Notes under the pieces: generated by a model | Told to the model about the DNA's origin: nothing | Seen by the model: the letters and a program-made list of their open reading frames with translations, nothing else | The model's database searches: none | Source: Oscillospiraceae bacterium | Lineage (GTDB): Bacteria; Bacillota; Clostridia; Oscillospirales; Oscillospiraceae | Direction: 5' to 3' | Length of the DNA: 64,000 nucleotides | NCBI GenBank assembly: GCA_017937195.1 | Contig: JAGBEA010000045.1 | Span: forward strand, 1-64,000 | Made by a program: the position numbers and the translations under genes | Shown here: positions 6,401 through 14,663 of the stretch, one piece after another | How the letters are laid out: every line of letters begins with the position of its first letter | Position numbering within the stretch: the stretch's first letter is position 1

Positions 6401-9169
6401 TTATTCTACCACAATTGTGGCGCGGCTGCCACCGCCGTTTTCTTTCTTTACCACGATCAACTTGTTGGTGCGTTCCTTCAGCTCCGCCACATGGGAGATG
6501 ATGCCCACCAAGCGGTTGCCCTCCGTGAGTCCGCAAAGGGTCTGATACGCCTTGTTCAGCGCCTCGCCGTCCAGCGAGCCGAAGCCCTCATCCACAAAGA
6601 GGGTGTCCAGCCGGATGCCCGTGGACATCTGCACCTCATCGGAAAGACCCAGCGCCAGCGCCAGCGACGCCAGAAATGCCTCGCCGCCGGACAGCGTGTT
6701 GACGCTGCGCTCCGTGGCGTTGACATGGTCGATGATATCCAGTTCCAAACCGGTCTTGCCTCTGTGATTGTCAGCCGTTTCGCGGCGCTTGAGATCATAC
6801 TGCCCACCGGACATCTTCTGTAAACGCACATTGGCGCGGCGCAGGATCCGATCAAAGTAGGTGGTCTGGATATAGGTCTCCAGCATAATTTTATCCTTTT
6901 TGTCGCCCAGATTGCCGTTGGCAGTGTCGGACAGCGGCTTGAGCCACGCATAGCGGTGCTCCAGCTTTTCCTGCTCCGCCGCCTTGGCGGAAATATTCTT
7001 CTTCACCGCCTCGTTGGTGGTAATACGGGTGTGGAGCGCCTGCTTGGCGGCAGTGATCCCTTGTTTGCGCTGCAAAAGGGCAGCTTTTTCTGCCTCCAGC
7101 GCATCCGGATCCTCCGCCTGCGTCTCTCCCAGCTGCTTGTTCAGCTGCTCGATTCTGGCCTCGATGGCGGCCAGCGCCTCGCGGCAGGCAGCGAAATCTT
7201 CCTCTGCCTTTTTCAGCGCAGTCTTGTAGCCGTCACGCTGCTGTTCCAGCGCCGTTTTCTCCGCTTCCGCGGCGGCACGGTCGGCAAAGCGCAGCTTGCC
7301 GCGCAGCTCTTCCGCCTGCTTTTTCAGTTCTTCCACCGAAACACCCAGCGCGGCGATCTGCTCGTTGGCCTTTGCCGCGTCGCTCTGCGCCTGCTTTTCC
7401 GCCGCTTCCTTCTGCGGGATCAGCCCATCCAGTTCCGTTTTGCGCGTTTCCTTTTTCTCCAGCGCAAGCAATTCGCCGTCCAGTTCCTTGATCTGCGCCG
7501 TCAGCAGGGTTATTTTTTCCTCCGCGGCCTGCAGCGCATCCTGCACGGCAATGCCTGCCAGCAGCTGCTCCAGCTTCTTTTCCAGTGCTTCGCGGGCGGC
7601 AGTAACGGTGCCGTTCTGATTGCCTGCGGCGCGGTTGGCCGCATCCCTTGCCGCCTGCTCCGTTTCGCAGTCATTTTTTGCCTGCTTGACATCCGCCTCC
7701 GTGGGCGCGTTTTCCGACAGCTGTGCCAGCTGCGGATGATTCAGCGAGCCGCAGACGGGGCAGGGCATCCCATCCGTCAGCGCGGAGGCAATGATGCCTG
7801 CCTGCTCGTCCAAAAATGCCTTGTTCAGCGCCTCATACGCGCTGCGGGCAGCAGCGTACTTGCCCTCAGCGGCAAGGTACTCCTTCTGTAATCTCTCCAG
7901 TTTCTTTTCCTGCGCCGCCAGCGCGGTGATATCGTCCTTCACCGCACGGTACTGCTGACGGGATTCCTCCGCCGTTTTACGCTGCGCCGTCAGTTTTTCC
8001 TTCTGCGCCGCGATATTTTCCAACGATTTTTGCTCCGTCTTCAGCTGCGCGATCTCCGTTTCCAGTGCGGCACGGGTTTGCTCCGCCGTGCGCTGCGCCG
8101 TCTCGACAGCGGTCAGCTGCTTCTGCGCCGCCATCTGTGCCGTCAGCTTTTTCGCCAGCTCACCATAGGACGGCAGCAGCAGCTCCACTTCGGCGATCTC
8201 CTTATCCAGCGACTCGGTCAGGGAAATCTTTTCCCGTGCCTCCGCCAGCGCCTGCCTGGTCTGCTCCAGCAGCTCTCCCTTTTCCTGATGGGCAAGCTGC
8301 TGCGTTTTCAGATCTTTTTCCGCGGCTTGCCGCGATTCCGCCTGCGCCAGACGGGCGGTCAGCTGCTCCAGCTGTCCCTCTACAGCGCTGAGCTGCTCAA
8401 CAAACGCACCTTCTGCGGCGCAATCCTCGTCCAGCAGCTTATCCAGCAGCTCCAGCACCTCGGCGGTAAGGATGCCGCCTTCTTTTGCCTTGCGCACCTC
8501 GATGCTCAGGGGGGAGTCTTCGCTGCAGAGGATGCCGTCAATATACTGCATGCGGCTGAGCTCGGCCGCTCCCAGCTGATTGCGCAGCTCCTTTGCATCC
8601 TGCCCGATCCGGATTTGCACATCGTTGTACAGCTTGGTTTTGAAGATGTCGCGGAAGATTTTCTGCCGCGATTCCGTGTCCGCCTGCAGCAGCTTGCGGA
8701 ACTCGCCCTGAGAGATCATCGCCACCTGCGCAAACTGCTCACGGGACAGTCCGATGATGTCGCGGATGGTCTGATTTGCCTCATTGATTTTTGTAATCGG
8801 ATTTCTGTTGGGGCAGAGCAGCTCCACTCCGGCGTTTTGCGGAGTAAACCCGTCGCCGACTTTCTTCTTGCGCTGATAGTTGGGATTGCGGCGGATGGTA
8901 TAGCGCTTGCCGTCATATTCAAAAATCAGCTCCACATAGGTGGGATCCTCTGCGCGGGCATATTTGGAGCGCATCATATCGGCCTGCCGACTGTCACCGC
9001 TGGGTTCACCGAACAGCGCGTAGGTAATGGCATCAAAAATGGTGGTCTTGCCGGCGCCGGTATCACCGGTGATGAGATACAGTCCGCTTTTGCCCAGCTT
9101 CTCGAAATCCAACTCCTGCGTGCCGGCATAGGGGCCAAAGCCCACCATTGTCAGTTTTACGGGTCTCAT
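6401..9169 (-). CDS. sbcC: exonuclease subunit SbcC
   Basis: The product is 922 aa, a Rad50-type SMC-like ATPase that works with SbcD to cut hairpins and blocked DNA ends. Walker A GDTGAGKTT is at 35-43, the zinc-hook CPVC near 469-472 lies between two long coiled-coil arms rich in Ala, Glu, Gln and Lys, the ABC signature LSGGE is near 826 and the Walker B FVDEGFGSLD near 856. Length and layout are normal. The start is the ATG at 9169, which overlaps the sbcD stop as ATGA; an in-frame ATG five codons upstream lies inside sbcD and is not needed. The two genes are translationally coupled. Confidence 0.96.
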   Translation of the reverse strand: MRPVKLTMVGFGPYAGTQELDFEKLGKSGLYLITGDTGAGKTTIFDAITYALFGEPSGDSRQADMMRSKYARAEDPTYVELIFEYDGKRYTIRRNPNYQRKKKVGDGFTPQNAGVELLCPNRNPITKINEANQTIRDIIGLSREQFAQVAMISQGEFRKLLQADTESRQKIFRDIFKTKLYNDVQIRIGQDAKELRNQLGAAELSRMQYIDGILCSEDSPLSIEVRKAKEGGILTAEVLELLDKLLDEDCAAEGAFVEQLSAVEGQLEQLTARLAQAESRQAAEKDLKTQQLAHQEKGELLEQTRQALAEAREKISLTESLDKEIAEVELLLPSYGELAKKLTAQMAAQKQLTAVETAQRTAEQTRAALETEIAQLKTEQKSLENIAAQKEKLTAQRKTAEESRQQYRAVKDDITALAAQEKKLERLQKEYLAAEGKYAAARSAYEALNKAFLDEQAGIIASALTDGMPCPVCGSLNHPQLAQLSENAPTEADVKQAKNDCETEQAARDAANRAAGNQNGTVTAAREALEKKLEQLLAGIAVQDALQAAEEKITLLTAQIKELDGELLALEKKETRKTELDGLIPQKEAAEKQAQSDAAKANEQIAALGVSVEELKKQAEELRGKLRFADRAAAEAEKTALEQQRDGYKTALKKAEEDFAACREALAAIEARIEQLNKQLGETQAEDPDALEAEKAALLQRKQGITAAKQALHTRITTNEAVKKNISAKAAEQEKLEHRYAWLKPLSDTANGNLGDKKDKIMLETYIQTTYFDRILRRANVRLQKMSGGQYDLKRRETADNHRGKTGLELDIIDHVNATERSVNTLSGGEAFLASLALALGLSDEVQMSTGIRLDTLFVDEGFGSLDGEALNKAYQTLCGLTEGNRLVGIISHVAELKERTNKLIVVKKENGGGSRATIVVE

Positions 9170-10302
9170 ACATTCCTCTCCCACACAGACTCCATCAGCG
9201 CGGCGGCATAGCTGCGCTGCTCCTCGCTCATAGGCTGATTGTTCTGCTTTTCGTACAGCTCCTCAAACAGCTGCAGCGGCGACTTTTTCTCCACATCGTC
9301 TGCTGCGCCTATATGGTGAGCGGTACGGGTACGGGTATTGTCATAGGTCAGCTTCAACAGATTGGGGTAGATCACGCGCAGCTTACCCATTGCCTCGGGA
9401 ACATCCTCTTCATCCGTAAGGATCGCCTGCACATAGTCCTGCGTGTCGCCCTGCTCATAATTGACCTTGTCCGTCAGCTGGGCAAAGGTGCCGCGAATCT
9501 GCCGCAGATCGCGGCGCGGCGTCAAGGGGCGCAGCTGCAGCTCCAGTTCGCCCTTTGCGCCCAACTGCACCACCGTGACACTCTTGTGGTGCGCCGCCTC
9601 GGAGAAGGAGTATTTCAGCGGCGTGCCGCAGTAGCGGATGCGGTTGGTGCCAATATTCTGCGGGCCGTGGAGGTGACCCAGCGCCACATAGTCAAAGCCT
9701 TCAAACACGGAGGCATCCACATTGTCACTGCCGCCCACCGACATCTCCTCGGAGTCGCAGGTGGCAGCGCCCGTGACGAACTGATGGGTCAGCAGCACAT
9801 TGCGCTGCGACGGGTCGATGTCCATCCGCGCAATGGCCTCCGCCACCGCGTCGGTATAGCTTTCGATTTTGGCATCAGGCGCGTAGCGCCTGACGTGGGA
9901 GGGCTTAATAAACGGCAGCAGCCAGAAGTTGACCGCGCCGTGCTCGTCCTGCAGCGTGACGGGACGGATCTCACCGTTATACACGGGGGAAATATGGATG
10001 CCCGCGCTCTCCATCAGCCGGTTGCCGAAGGCGAGACGCTCGGGGGAGTCGTGGTTGCCGCTGATAATTAGTACACGCAGCTGCCGCTTGGCAAGACGGC
10101 AGAGGAAATCGTCAAACAGCGCGACCGCCTCGGCGGAGGGGACGCTCTTGTCGTACACATCACCTGCGATCAGCACGGCCTGAGGCTTCTCCTCATCGAT
10201 GATGCGCAGGATCTGCAGCAGGATGTGCTCCTGATCCTCCAGCATAGAGGTCTCGTCCAACCGCTTGCCAAGGTGCAGGTCGGACAGATGGATCAGTTTC
10301 AT
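9166..10302 (-). CDS. sbcD: exonuclease subunit SbcD
   Basis: The product is 378 aa, the Mre11-type metallophosphoesterase nuclease of the SbcCD complex. The phosphodiesterase motifs are in order: SDLHLG (6-11), GDVYD (about 47), GNHDSPERL (about 81), HQF (about 167) and GHLHGPQ (about 211). The start is ATG 10302 with GGGAGG nine bases upstream and a good promoter at 10335-10363. It is the first gene of a leftward operon sbcD-sbcC-VWA-AAA. A Cas4-like nuclease gene is divergently transcribed from the other side of a 195-bp intergenic region. Confidence 0.96.
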   Translation of the reverse strand: MKLIHLSDLHLGKRLDETSMLEDQEHILLQILRIIDEEKPQAVLIAGDVYDKSVPSAEAVALFDDFLCRLAKRQLRVLIISGNHDSPERLAFGNRLMESAGIHISPVYNGEIRPVTLQDEHGAVNFWLLPFIKPSHVRRYAPDAKIESYTDAVAEAIARMDIDPSQRNVLLTHQFVTGAATCDSEEMSVGGSDNVDASVFEGFDYVALGHLHGPQNIGTNRIRYCGTPLKYSFSEAAHHKSVTVVQLGAKGELELQLRPLTPRRDLRQIRGTFAQLTDKVNYEQGDTQDYVQAILTDEEDVPEAMGKLRVIYPNLLKLTYDNTRTRTAHHIGAADDVEKKSPLQLFEELYEKQNNQPMSEEQRSYAAALMESVWERNV

Positions 10303-10334
10303 TTTCTACCTCCCGATTCTTCTTTCTTGTCGTC

Positions 10335-10363
10335 ATTATAGCAAAGCCACTGCCGCGGTGCAA
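10335..10363 (-). promoter_or_regulatory. promoter of the sbcD operon
   Basis: Minus-strand TTGCAC (10363-10358), a 17-bp spacer and a perfect TATAAT (10340-10335), 33 bp before the sbcD start. Confidence 0.82.
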
Positions 10364-10420
10364 CAGCGGCAAAAACGCAGAAACTTTCTGCGCAAATCTA
10401 TCCTATCGGAAAAAGAGGGA

Positions 10421-10449
10421 TTTTTTTAGGACCGTTCCTGTGTTATACT
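10421..10449 (+). promoter_or_regulatory. possible promoter of the DUF2779 nuclease gene
   Basis: TATACT (10444-10449) with a 17-bp spacer to a poor T-run -35 box. It is placed sensibly, about 49 bp before the start codon, but the -35 match is weak. Confidence 0.4.
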
Positions 10450-10497
10450 GCAGACAATCAAACAACACGATTGCGCATTGCGCGGAAAGGAACGCCT

Positions 10498-11988
10498 ATG
10501 TTTTTCTCCAAATCCAAATACTGCCTGATGCGGCAGTGCCCCAAGCTGCTGTGGCTGGATACTTACCACAAGGAACTGAAAACGGAGGACCCCTCCCGGG
10601 ACGAGCGGATGGCGGTGGGCAACGAGATCGGCGATCTGGCCATGGGGCTGTTCGGCGACTTTACCGAGGTCACCGTGCTCAAGGATGACGACAGGCCCGA
10701 CATCTCCGCTATGCTGCAGCAGACGCAGGATTGTCTGCGCCGCGGCGTGGAGAACATCTGCGAGGCGTCCTTCAGCTACAAGGGGCTGTACTGCGCGGTG
10801 GACATCCTGCACAAGGAGCGCGGCGGCTATGCCATTTACGAGGTGAAAAGCTCCACCCACGCCCAGCCTATCTACGGCGTGGATGTGGCCTATCAGAAAT
10901 ATGTGCTGGAGCACTGCGGCGTGAAGGTGACGGGCACCTATCTGGTGTGTCTGGATCCTGCCTATGTGCGGGGCGAGGAGCTGGACATCCACGCCCTTTT
11001 CCAGATCATCGATCTTGCTGAGGCGGTATCGGCAGAATATCCGTTGATCCAGTCGCGGCTTTCGCAGGCAGAGGATGTTCTTGCTCAGCACAACGAGCCT
11101 GCGCGGGAGCTGGGTGAGCACTGCGAGGATCCCTACCACTGCCCCTATTGGGAATACTGCACACGGCATCTGCCCTCCCCCTCCGTGTTCGATCTGTACC
11201 GTATGCCCTTCAAGAAGAAGCTGAGTTACTATCACGCGGGGATGCGCTCCTACAGCCAGCTGCTCGACGCCCCCAAGCTAAACGACAAGCAGCAGCGGCA
11301 GATTCAATTCCAGCTGCATGATTGCGGCGTACACATCGACAAGGACGGCATCCGCAAGTTTTTATCGACGCTTTCTTATCCCCTCTATTTTCTGGATTTT
11401 GAAACTATGCAGCAGGCGCTGCCCCAGTATTGCGGCACCAAGCCCTATCAGCAGGTGCCGTTCCAGTACTCGCTGCACTACATTGAGGGCGAAGGCGCGC
11501 CGCTGCAGCACAAGGAGTTTTTGGCAAAAGAGGGCACAGATCCCCGCCGCGCCATCGCCGAAAGTCTGTGCCGCGATATCCCCAAGGATGTGTGCGTCAC
11601 CGCCTACAACAAGAGCTTTGAGTGCTCCCGCCTTGCAGAGCTGGCGGAGCAGTTCCCCGATCTGGCGGAGCATCTGTTGAATATCCGCGACAATGTGCGT
11701 GATCTGCTGGTGCCCTTCCAGTCCGGCTTCTACTATAACCGCGCTATGGGCGGCAGCTTTTCCATCAAGAGTGTGCTGCCCGCCCTCTTCCCCGACGATC
11801 CCGCGCTGGATTATCACAATCTGGAGGGCGTACATAACGGTGCCGAGGCGATGACCGTCTTCCCCCTGCTGCAGCAGATGCCTCCGCAGCAGCGCCAGGA
11901 GGTGCGCCGGCAGCTGCTGGCTTACTGCAAGCTGGACACCTTCGCCATGGTGAAAGTATGGCAGGCATTGGCAGAGGCGGCGAAATAA
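10498..11988 (+). CDS. DUF2779 protein: Cas4/RecB-like nuclease fused to a DEDD-exonuclease-like domain
   Basis: The product is 496 aa. The N-terminal half resembles Cas4-type PD-(D/E)XK nucleases: cysteines C9 and C14, the active-site EVKS near 117, and a second cysteine group HCPYWEYC near 214-221 that could complete an iron-sulfur cluster. The C-terminal half carries LDFET near 299-303, the first acidic motif of DnaQ-like exonucleases, followed by AYNKSFE. This arrangement is that of the DUF2779 family, whose function is unproven; a DNA- or RNA-end-processing nuclease is the obvious inference. The start is ATG 10498 with GGAAAGGA upstream. It is divergent from sbcDC, which strengthens a nucleic-acid-processing role. 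Confidence 0.82.
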   Translation: MFFSKSKYCLMRQCPKLLWLDTYHKELKTEDPSRDERMAVGNEIGDLAMGLFGDFTEVTVLKDDDRPDISAMLQQTQDCLRRGVENICEASFSYKGLYCAVDILHKERGGYAIYEVKSSTHAQPIYGVDVAYQKYVLEHCGVKVTGTYLVCLDPAYVRGEELDIHALFQIIDLAEAVSAEYPLIQSRLSQAEDVLAQHNEPARELGEHCEDPYHCPYWEYCTRHLPSPSVFDLYRMPFKKKLSYYHAGMRSYSQLLDAPKLNDKQQRQIQFQLHDCGVHIDKDGIRKFLSTLSYPLYFLDFETMQQALPQYCGTKPYQQVPFQYSLHYIEGEGAPLQHKEFLAKEGTDPRRAIAESLCRDIPKDVCVTAYNKSFECSRLAELAEQFPDLAEHLLNIRDNVRDLLVPFQSGFYYNRAMGGSFSIKSVLPALFPDDPALDYHNLEGVHNGAEAMTVFPLLQQMPPQQRQEVRRQLLAYCKLDTFAMVKVWQALAEAAK

Positions 11989-12025
11989 CCCTTTCTTTCG
12001 ATCTTTTCATCTCCCCTTTTCCGGC

Positions 12026-12053
12026 GAAAGGCGCGGCAATTGCCGCGCCTTTC
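12026..12053 (+). terminator. terminator after the DUF2779 nuclease gene
   Basis: A perfect 28-bp palindrome with GAAAGGCGCGGC arms is followed by TCATCGTTTTT. The T run is short and interrupted, so termination may be partial. Confidence 0.6.
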
Positions 12054-12082
12054 ATCGTTTTTGAGGACTCTTTTGGCCTATC

Positions 12083-12111
12083 TTGCAGATTTTGCCACAA
12101 TGTGGTATCAT
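12083..12111 (+). promoter_or_regulatory. promoter of the GtrA-like gene
   Basis: TTGCAG (12083-12088), a 17-bp spacer and TATCAT (12106-12111), 28 bp before the start codon. Confidence 0.65.
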
Positions 12112-12138
12112 ATGGCAAACATAAGGAGGGCGACGGCT

Positions 12139-12549
12139 ATGAACAAATCGTCTGTCTGGCAATTTCTGAAATTTACATTCTTCTCCGCCTCCGCCGCGCT
12201 GGTGGAGCTGGGCTCCTTCGCGCTGATCAACGAGCTGCTGCACTGGCGCTACTGGCCCGCCTATCTCACGGCGCTGACACTGTCGGTGATCTGGAATTTC
12301 ACCCTCAACCGCCGCTTCACCTTCCGCTCTGCCGCCAATGTGCCCATCGCTATGGCCAAGATTCTGGGCTTTTATCTGGTGTTTACCCCTCTGTCCACAT
12401 GGCTGGGTCATCTGGCTGAGGGCGCAGCCATCAACGAGTATATCGTGCTGGGTGTAACTATGGTCGCCAACTTCGTGCTGGAGTTCTTGTTCTGCAAGTT
12501 TGTCATCTACCGCGGTCAGGAAAACACGCTGGACACAAAGAAATCGTAA
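12139..12549 (+). CDS. GtrA family membrane protein
   Basis: The product is 136 aa with four hydrophobic segments, the size and layout of GtrA/DPMS_2 proteins. These are thought to move or present polyprenyl-linked sugars for cell-wall or surface polysaccharide modification. The family-typical WNFTLNRRFTF sits between the second and third segments. The start is ATG 12139, nine bases after AAGGAGGG; longer in-frame starts would read through the promoter. A lipid acyltransferase-like gene follows 17 bp after its stop, so the two are probably one transcript. No glycosyltransferase partner is nearby. Confidence 0.85.
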   Translation: MNKSSVWQFLKFTFFSASAALVELGSFALINELLHWRYWPAYLTALTLSVIWNFTLNRRFTFRSAANVPIAMAKILGFYLVFTPLSTWLGHLAEGAAINEYIVLGVTMVANFVLEFLFCKFVIYRGQENTLDTKKS

Positions 12550-12566
12550 TAGGAGTATCCCTTTTT

Positions 12567-13640
12567 ATGCCGTGGACAGAAAAAGCTCTTGATAAAATCG
12601 ATATTGCCGGAACAAAACGCTGCGATCTGATGGGCGAAGCAAAACCATCTCTGCTGTTTTTCCCGATGATCCGTTTTCTGGCGCATCTGTTGTCTTGCGA
12701 GGAGAAGAAAATGATCTCTCCGTTCAGCCTTGCCGTACGCAAGCTCCTTCATCCCCTTTTGGTACTGCTGCTGCCTTTATTTCTGGAGCACAAGCAAGTG
12801 TTTGAAAGCAAAAGCTCGTTGCTTGGCATTGACGAGCCGGATGAGCACATCCCGCTCGGTGATGAACCCTTGATATGGTGTCCCAATCACCGTTTTAAGG
12901 ATGACATTGCCGCCTCCCTCCGCGCTGCACGGCACGCTTACATCCTTTTTGGCAGCTTACCCGCTTTTTTCAACACCTTTGACGGCGTAGGCGCGTACAT
13001 CAACGGCGTGGTTCTTTGCAACCGGAAAGTGAAAGCCAGTCGTGAAGTCTCGACGGAAGTCGCCAAAAAGGTTCTTTATGCAGGGCGTGATCTGATGGTT
13101 TTCCCAGAGGGCGTCTGGAATAAGTTTCCGGATAAGCTTCTTTTGAATTTTTGGCCGGGCGCATATAGGTTAGCCATAGAAACGGGCAGTAAAATCGTTC
13201 CGGTCATTCATTATCTGGCAGATCCACACGGGAAAGCCAAAGAGAACGTGATCCACACCGTGATCGCCGACCCTATCAGCATGGAGGGTCTGTCCGAAGA
13301 AGAGGGTCTGTCTCTGCTGCGGGACACAATGGCAACATGGTACTATCTGCTGATGGAAAAATACGGTCAAAGCTCTCGCCGTGATCTGGTAGGAGATTCT
13401 CACTGTACCACCGCAGAATGGGAGTATTATCTGCACCAGCACACAGGCTGCATCCGGTTTTACGACAAAGAAATTGATTTGAGCGCTGATTACCGCCCCA
13501 AGCGAATCATACGACCCGAAAGCGTGTGGCAGAATGTTGCGGACATACAAAATATTCATGCCGGAAATATTGCCCACATCCAATATGCCAAAGATTTGGT
13601 GCGGCAGGAGCAACGAAGAGATTTTCAGCGAAGATTCTGA
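12567..13640 (+). CDS. PlsC-type 1-acylglycerol-3-phosphate acyltransferase family protein
   Basis: The product is 357 aa. The acyltransferase HX4D motif is NHRFKDD near residue 107 and the phosphate-binding FPEG is near 179, so both active motifs are present. A hydrophobic stretch near 60-72 precedes the catalytic domain. The start is ATG 12567 with AGGAG eleven bases upstream; an alternative ATG at 12711 has a better spaced GAGGAG and would give about 309 aa. G+C is visibly lower than in the neighbours, suggesting later acquisition. The reading frame continues for 48 more codons after its stop with sequence that looks coding (see the remnant at 13641), so the true gene end may have been altered by recombination. 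Confidence 0.75.
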   Translation: MPWTEKALDKIDIAGTKRCDLMGEAKPSLLFFPMIRFLAHLLSCEEKKMISPFSLAVRKLLHPLLVLLLPLFLEHKQVFESKSSLLGIDEPDEHIPLGDEPLIWCPNHRFKDDIAASLRAARHAYILFGSLPAFFNTFDGVGAYINGVVLCNRKVKASREVSTEVAKKVLYAGRDLMVFPEGVWNKFPDKLLLNFWPGAYRLAIETGSKIVPVIHYLADPHGKAKENVIHTVIADPISMEGLSEEEGLSLLRDTMATWYYLLMEKYGQSSRRDLVGDSHCTTAEWEYYLHQHTGCIRFYDKEIDLSADYRPKRIIRPESVWQNVADIQNIHAGNIAHIQYAKDLVRQEQRRDFQRRF

Positions 13641-13787
13641 TTTTCCGCTGCATATGCAAGTCTGACGGGCTACGGCGGAGACAATCGCAAACCGGAGCGC
13701 AAAAATGTGGCTATTTATATGGAGGTCGTCACTTCCGACGGCGAAGAAGTCGTTATCAAGCTGAAGTACGACAAATCTATCAAATAA
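13641..13787 (+). pseudogene. 3' remnant of an unknown gene, in frame after the acyltransferase stop
   Basis: After the TGA at 13638-13640 the same frame stays open for 48 codons and ends at TAA 13785-13787. The translation ends KLKYDKSIK and includes VVTSDGEEVV, with a natural amino-acid balance. There is no start codon with a ribosome site. It is best read as the tail of a gene whose 5' part was lost, or as the original C-terminus of the acyltransferase ORF after a nonsense mutation. The family is not recognised. Confidence 0.45.
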
Positions 13788-13793
13788 CAAGAA

Positions 13794-13823
13794 AAAGCGT
13801 GCTTCCCGCGGGAAGCACGCTTT
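13794..13823. terminator. bidirectional intrinsic terminator
   Basis: The 13-bp stem 13794-13806/13811-13823 (AAAGCGTGCTTCC) lies between converging genes. A-rich sequence upstream gives a T run for the leftward gene. Confidence 0.8.
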
Positions 13824-13824
13824 G

Positions 13825-14127
13825 TTACACTTTGATGCCGGTATGGCTGATGGAGGTGAAGCACAAAAACTTCTTCAATCCGAAGGTGACCTCCTCGGCG
13901 ATCTGCAGCGGATAGTTGGGCAGCAGCACCTCGCCGTGTTCGGTCTCCACGCGGCGGTACTTCTTCTCTGTCAGGAATTTCTCCCGCTGGCGGGGATGGG
14001 GCAGGTAGACATGGAGGTCAATCACCTCAAGATCGGTATTCTGGATCTCCACCAGCTCCACCAGAACGGTATGGTTGTTCTTCTTCTCCATATAGGCCAG
14101 CAGCTCGGGGGTATAATTGAATTTCAT
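13825..14127 (-). CDS. uncharacterised 100-aa protein
   Basis: This is a soluble 100-aa protein, acidic in the middle and ending in ISHTGIKV. I do not recognise a family. No signal peptide, membrane helix or metal motif is visible; the composition alternates hydrophobic and charged residues as in a small alpha/beta domain. Coding status is supported by a ribosome site (AAAGGACG), a promoter with a perfect TATAAT at 14155-14160 and a dedicated terminator. It is a single-gene unit facing the ferredoxin gene. Confidence 0.75.
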   Translation of the reverse strand: MKFNYTPELLAYMEKKNNHTVLVELVEIQNTDLEVIDLHVYLPHPRQREKFLTEKKYRRVETEHGEVLLPNYPLQIAEEVTFGLKKFLCFTSISHTGIKV

Positions 14128-14154
14128 ATCGTGCGTCCTTTGCGTTTTTTCTTC

Positions 14155-14183
14155 ATTATACGGTATGTTTCGCCGCCGCGCAA
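14155..14183 (-). promoter_or_regulatory. promoter of the 100-aa protein gene
   Basis: Minus-strand TTGCGC (14183-14178), a 17-bp spacer and TATAAT (14160-14155). Confidence 0.75.
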
Positions 14184-14276
14184 CTGCTTTTTAACGGCAT
14201 TTTAACTGCTTTGTGTATGTTTGCCGCACTCTGCGGGCATACTGCATCCGTTCAACACAAGGAAAGGAGCTGCACT

Positions 14277-14465
14277 ATGCACGCTTTGGTACACGAAAAA
14301 ACCTGCATCCGCTGCGGTCTGTGCCCCAGCATCTGTCCCGAGGTATTCTCTCTGGAAGAAGGCGAGAGCGCACACGCCATCACCGATCCCGTCCCCGACG
14401 CGTTGCGCCTTGACGCGCAGGCTGCCGCCGACAGCTGTCCCGTCAGCGCCATCGAGATCCGGTAA
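14277..14465 (+). CDS. single-cluster [4Fe-4S] ferredoxin
   Basis: The product is 62 aa. The cluster-binding pattern CIRCGLCPSICP followed by a lone C-terminal DSCPVSAI is that of small monocluster ferredoxins; the second cluster set of clostridial 2[4Fe-4S] ferredoxins is missing. It would carry electrons at low potential in the cytoplasm. The start is ATG 14277, eight bases after GGAAAGGAG; the longer in-frame upstream ATG is cysteine-containing but has no ribosome site. It stands alone between a leftward gene and the rpsO promoter, so its redox partner cannot be inferred from position. Confidence 0.9.
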   Translation: MHALVHEKTCIRCGLCPSICPEVFSLEEGESAHAITDPVPDALRLDAQAAADSCPVSAIEIR

Positions 14466-14521
14466 AGCAAGGATTTCGCCCGATTTTTTGCAAAAAATGT
14501 AGGATTTTTTGAAATTTGTTC

Positions 14522-14550
14522 TTTACAAGTGCCTTCGGGTGTGATATTCT
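14522..14550 (+). promoter_or_regulatory. promoter of rpsO
   Basis: TTTACA (14522-14527), a 17-bp spacer and TATTCT (14545-14550), giving a leader of roughly 105 nt before rpsO. Confidence 0.75.
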
Positions 14551-14555
14551 TCTAA

Positions 14556-14650
14556 AGTACGCGAAATGGCGTAACATTCGCCCCTGCGCTTAGTCCCGCG
14601 GACTTTCTACCGGTCCCGGAACCCAGCCTGCGGGCAAGATTTTAAGAAAG
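14556..14650 (+). promoter_or_regulatory. rpsO leader, possible S15 autoregulatory RNA
   Basis: The leader between promoter and rpsO is G+C-rich with short complementary blocks (for example CGCCCCTGCGC and GCCTGCGGGC). Bacterial rpsO genes commonly carry leaders bound by S15. Identification here rests on position and length, not on a recognised consensus. Confidence 0.4.
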
Positions 14651-14663
14651 GTGGAAACACACT

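Noticed and set aside
13638..13640. Possible UGA recoding (selenocysteine or read-through) in the acyltransferase
   Set aside because: There is no SECIS-like hairpin just after the codon, the following sequence is not needed for the PlsC fold, and a remnant or nonsense mutation is simpler.
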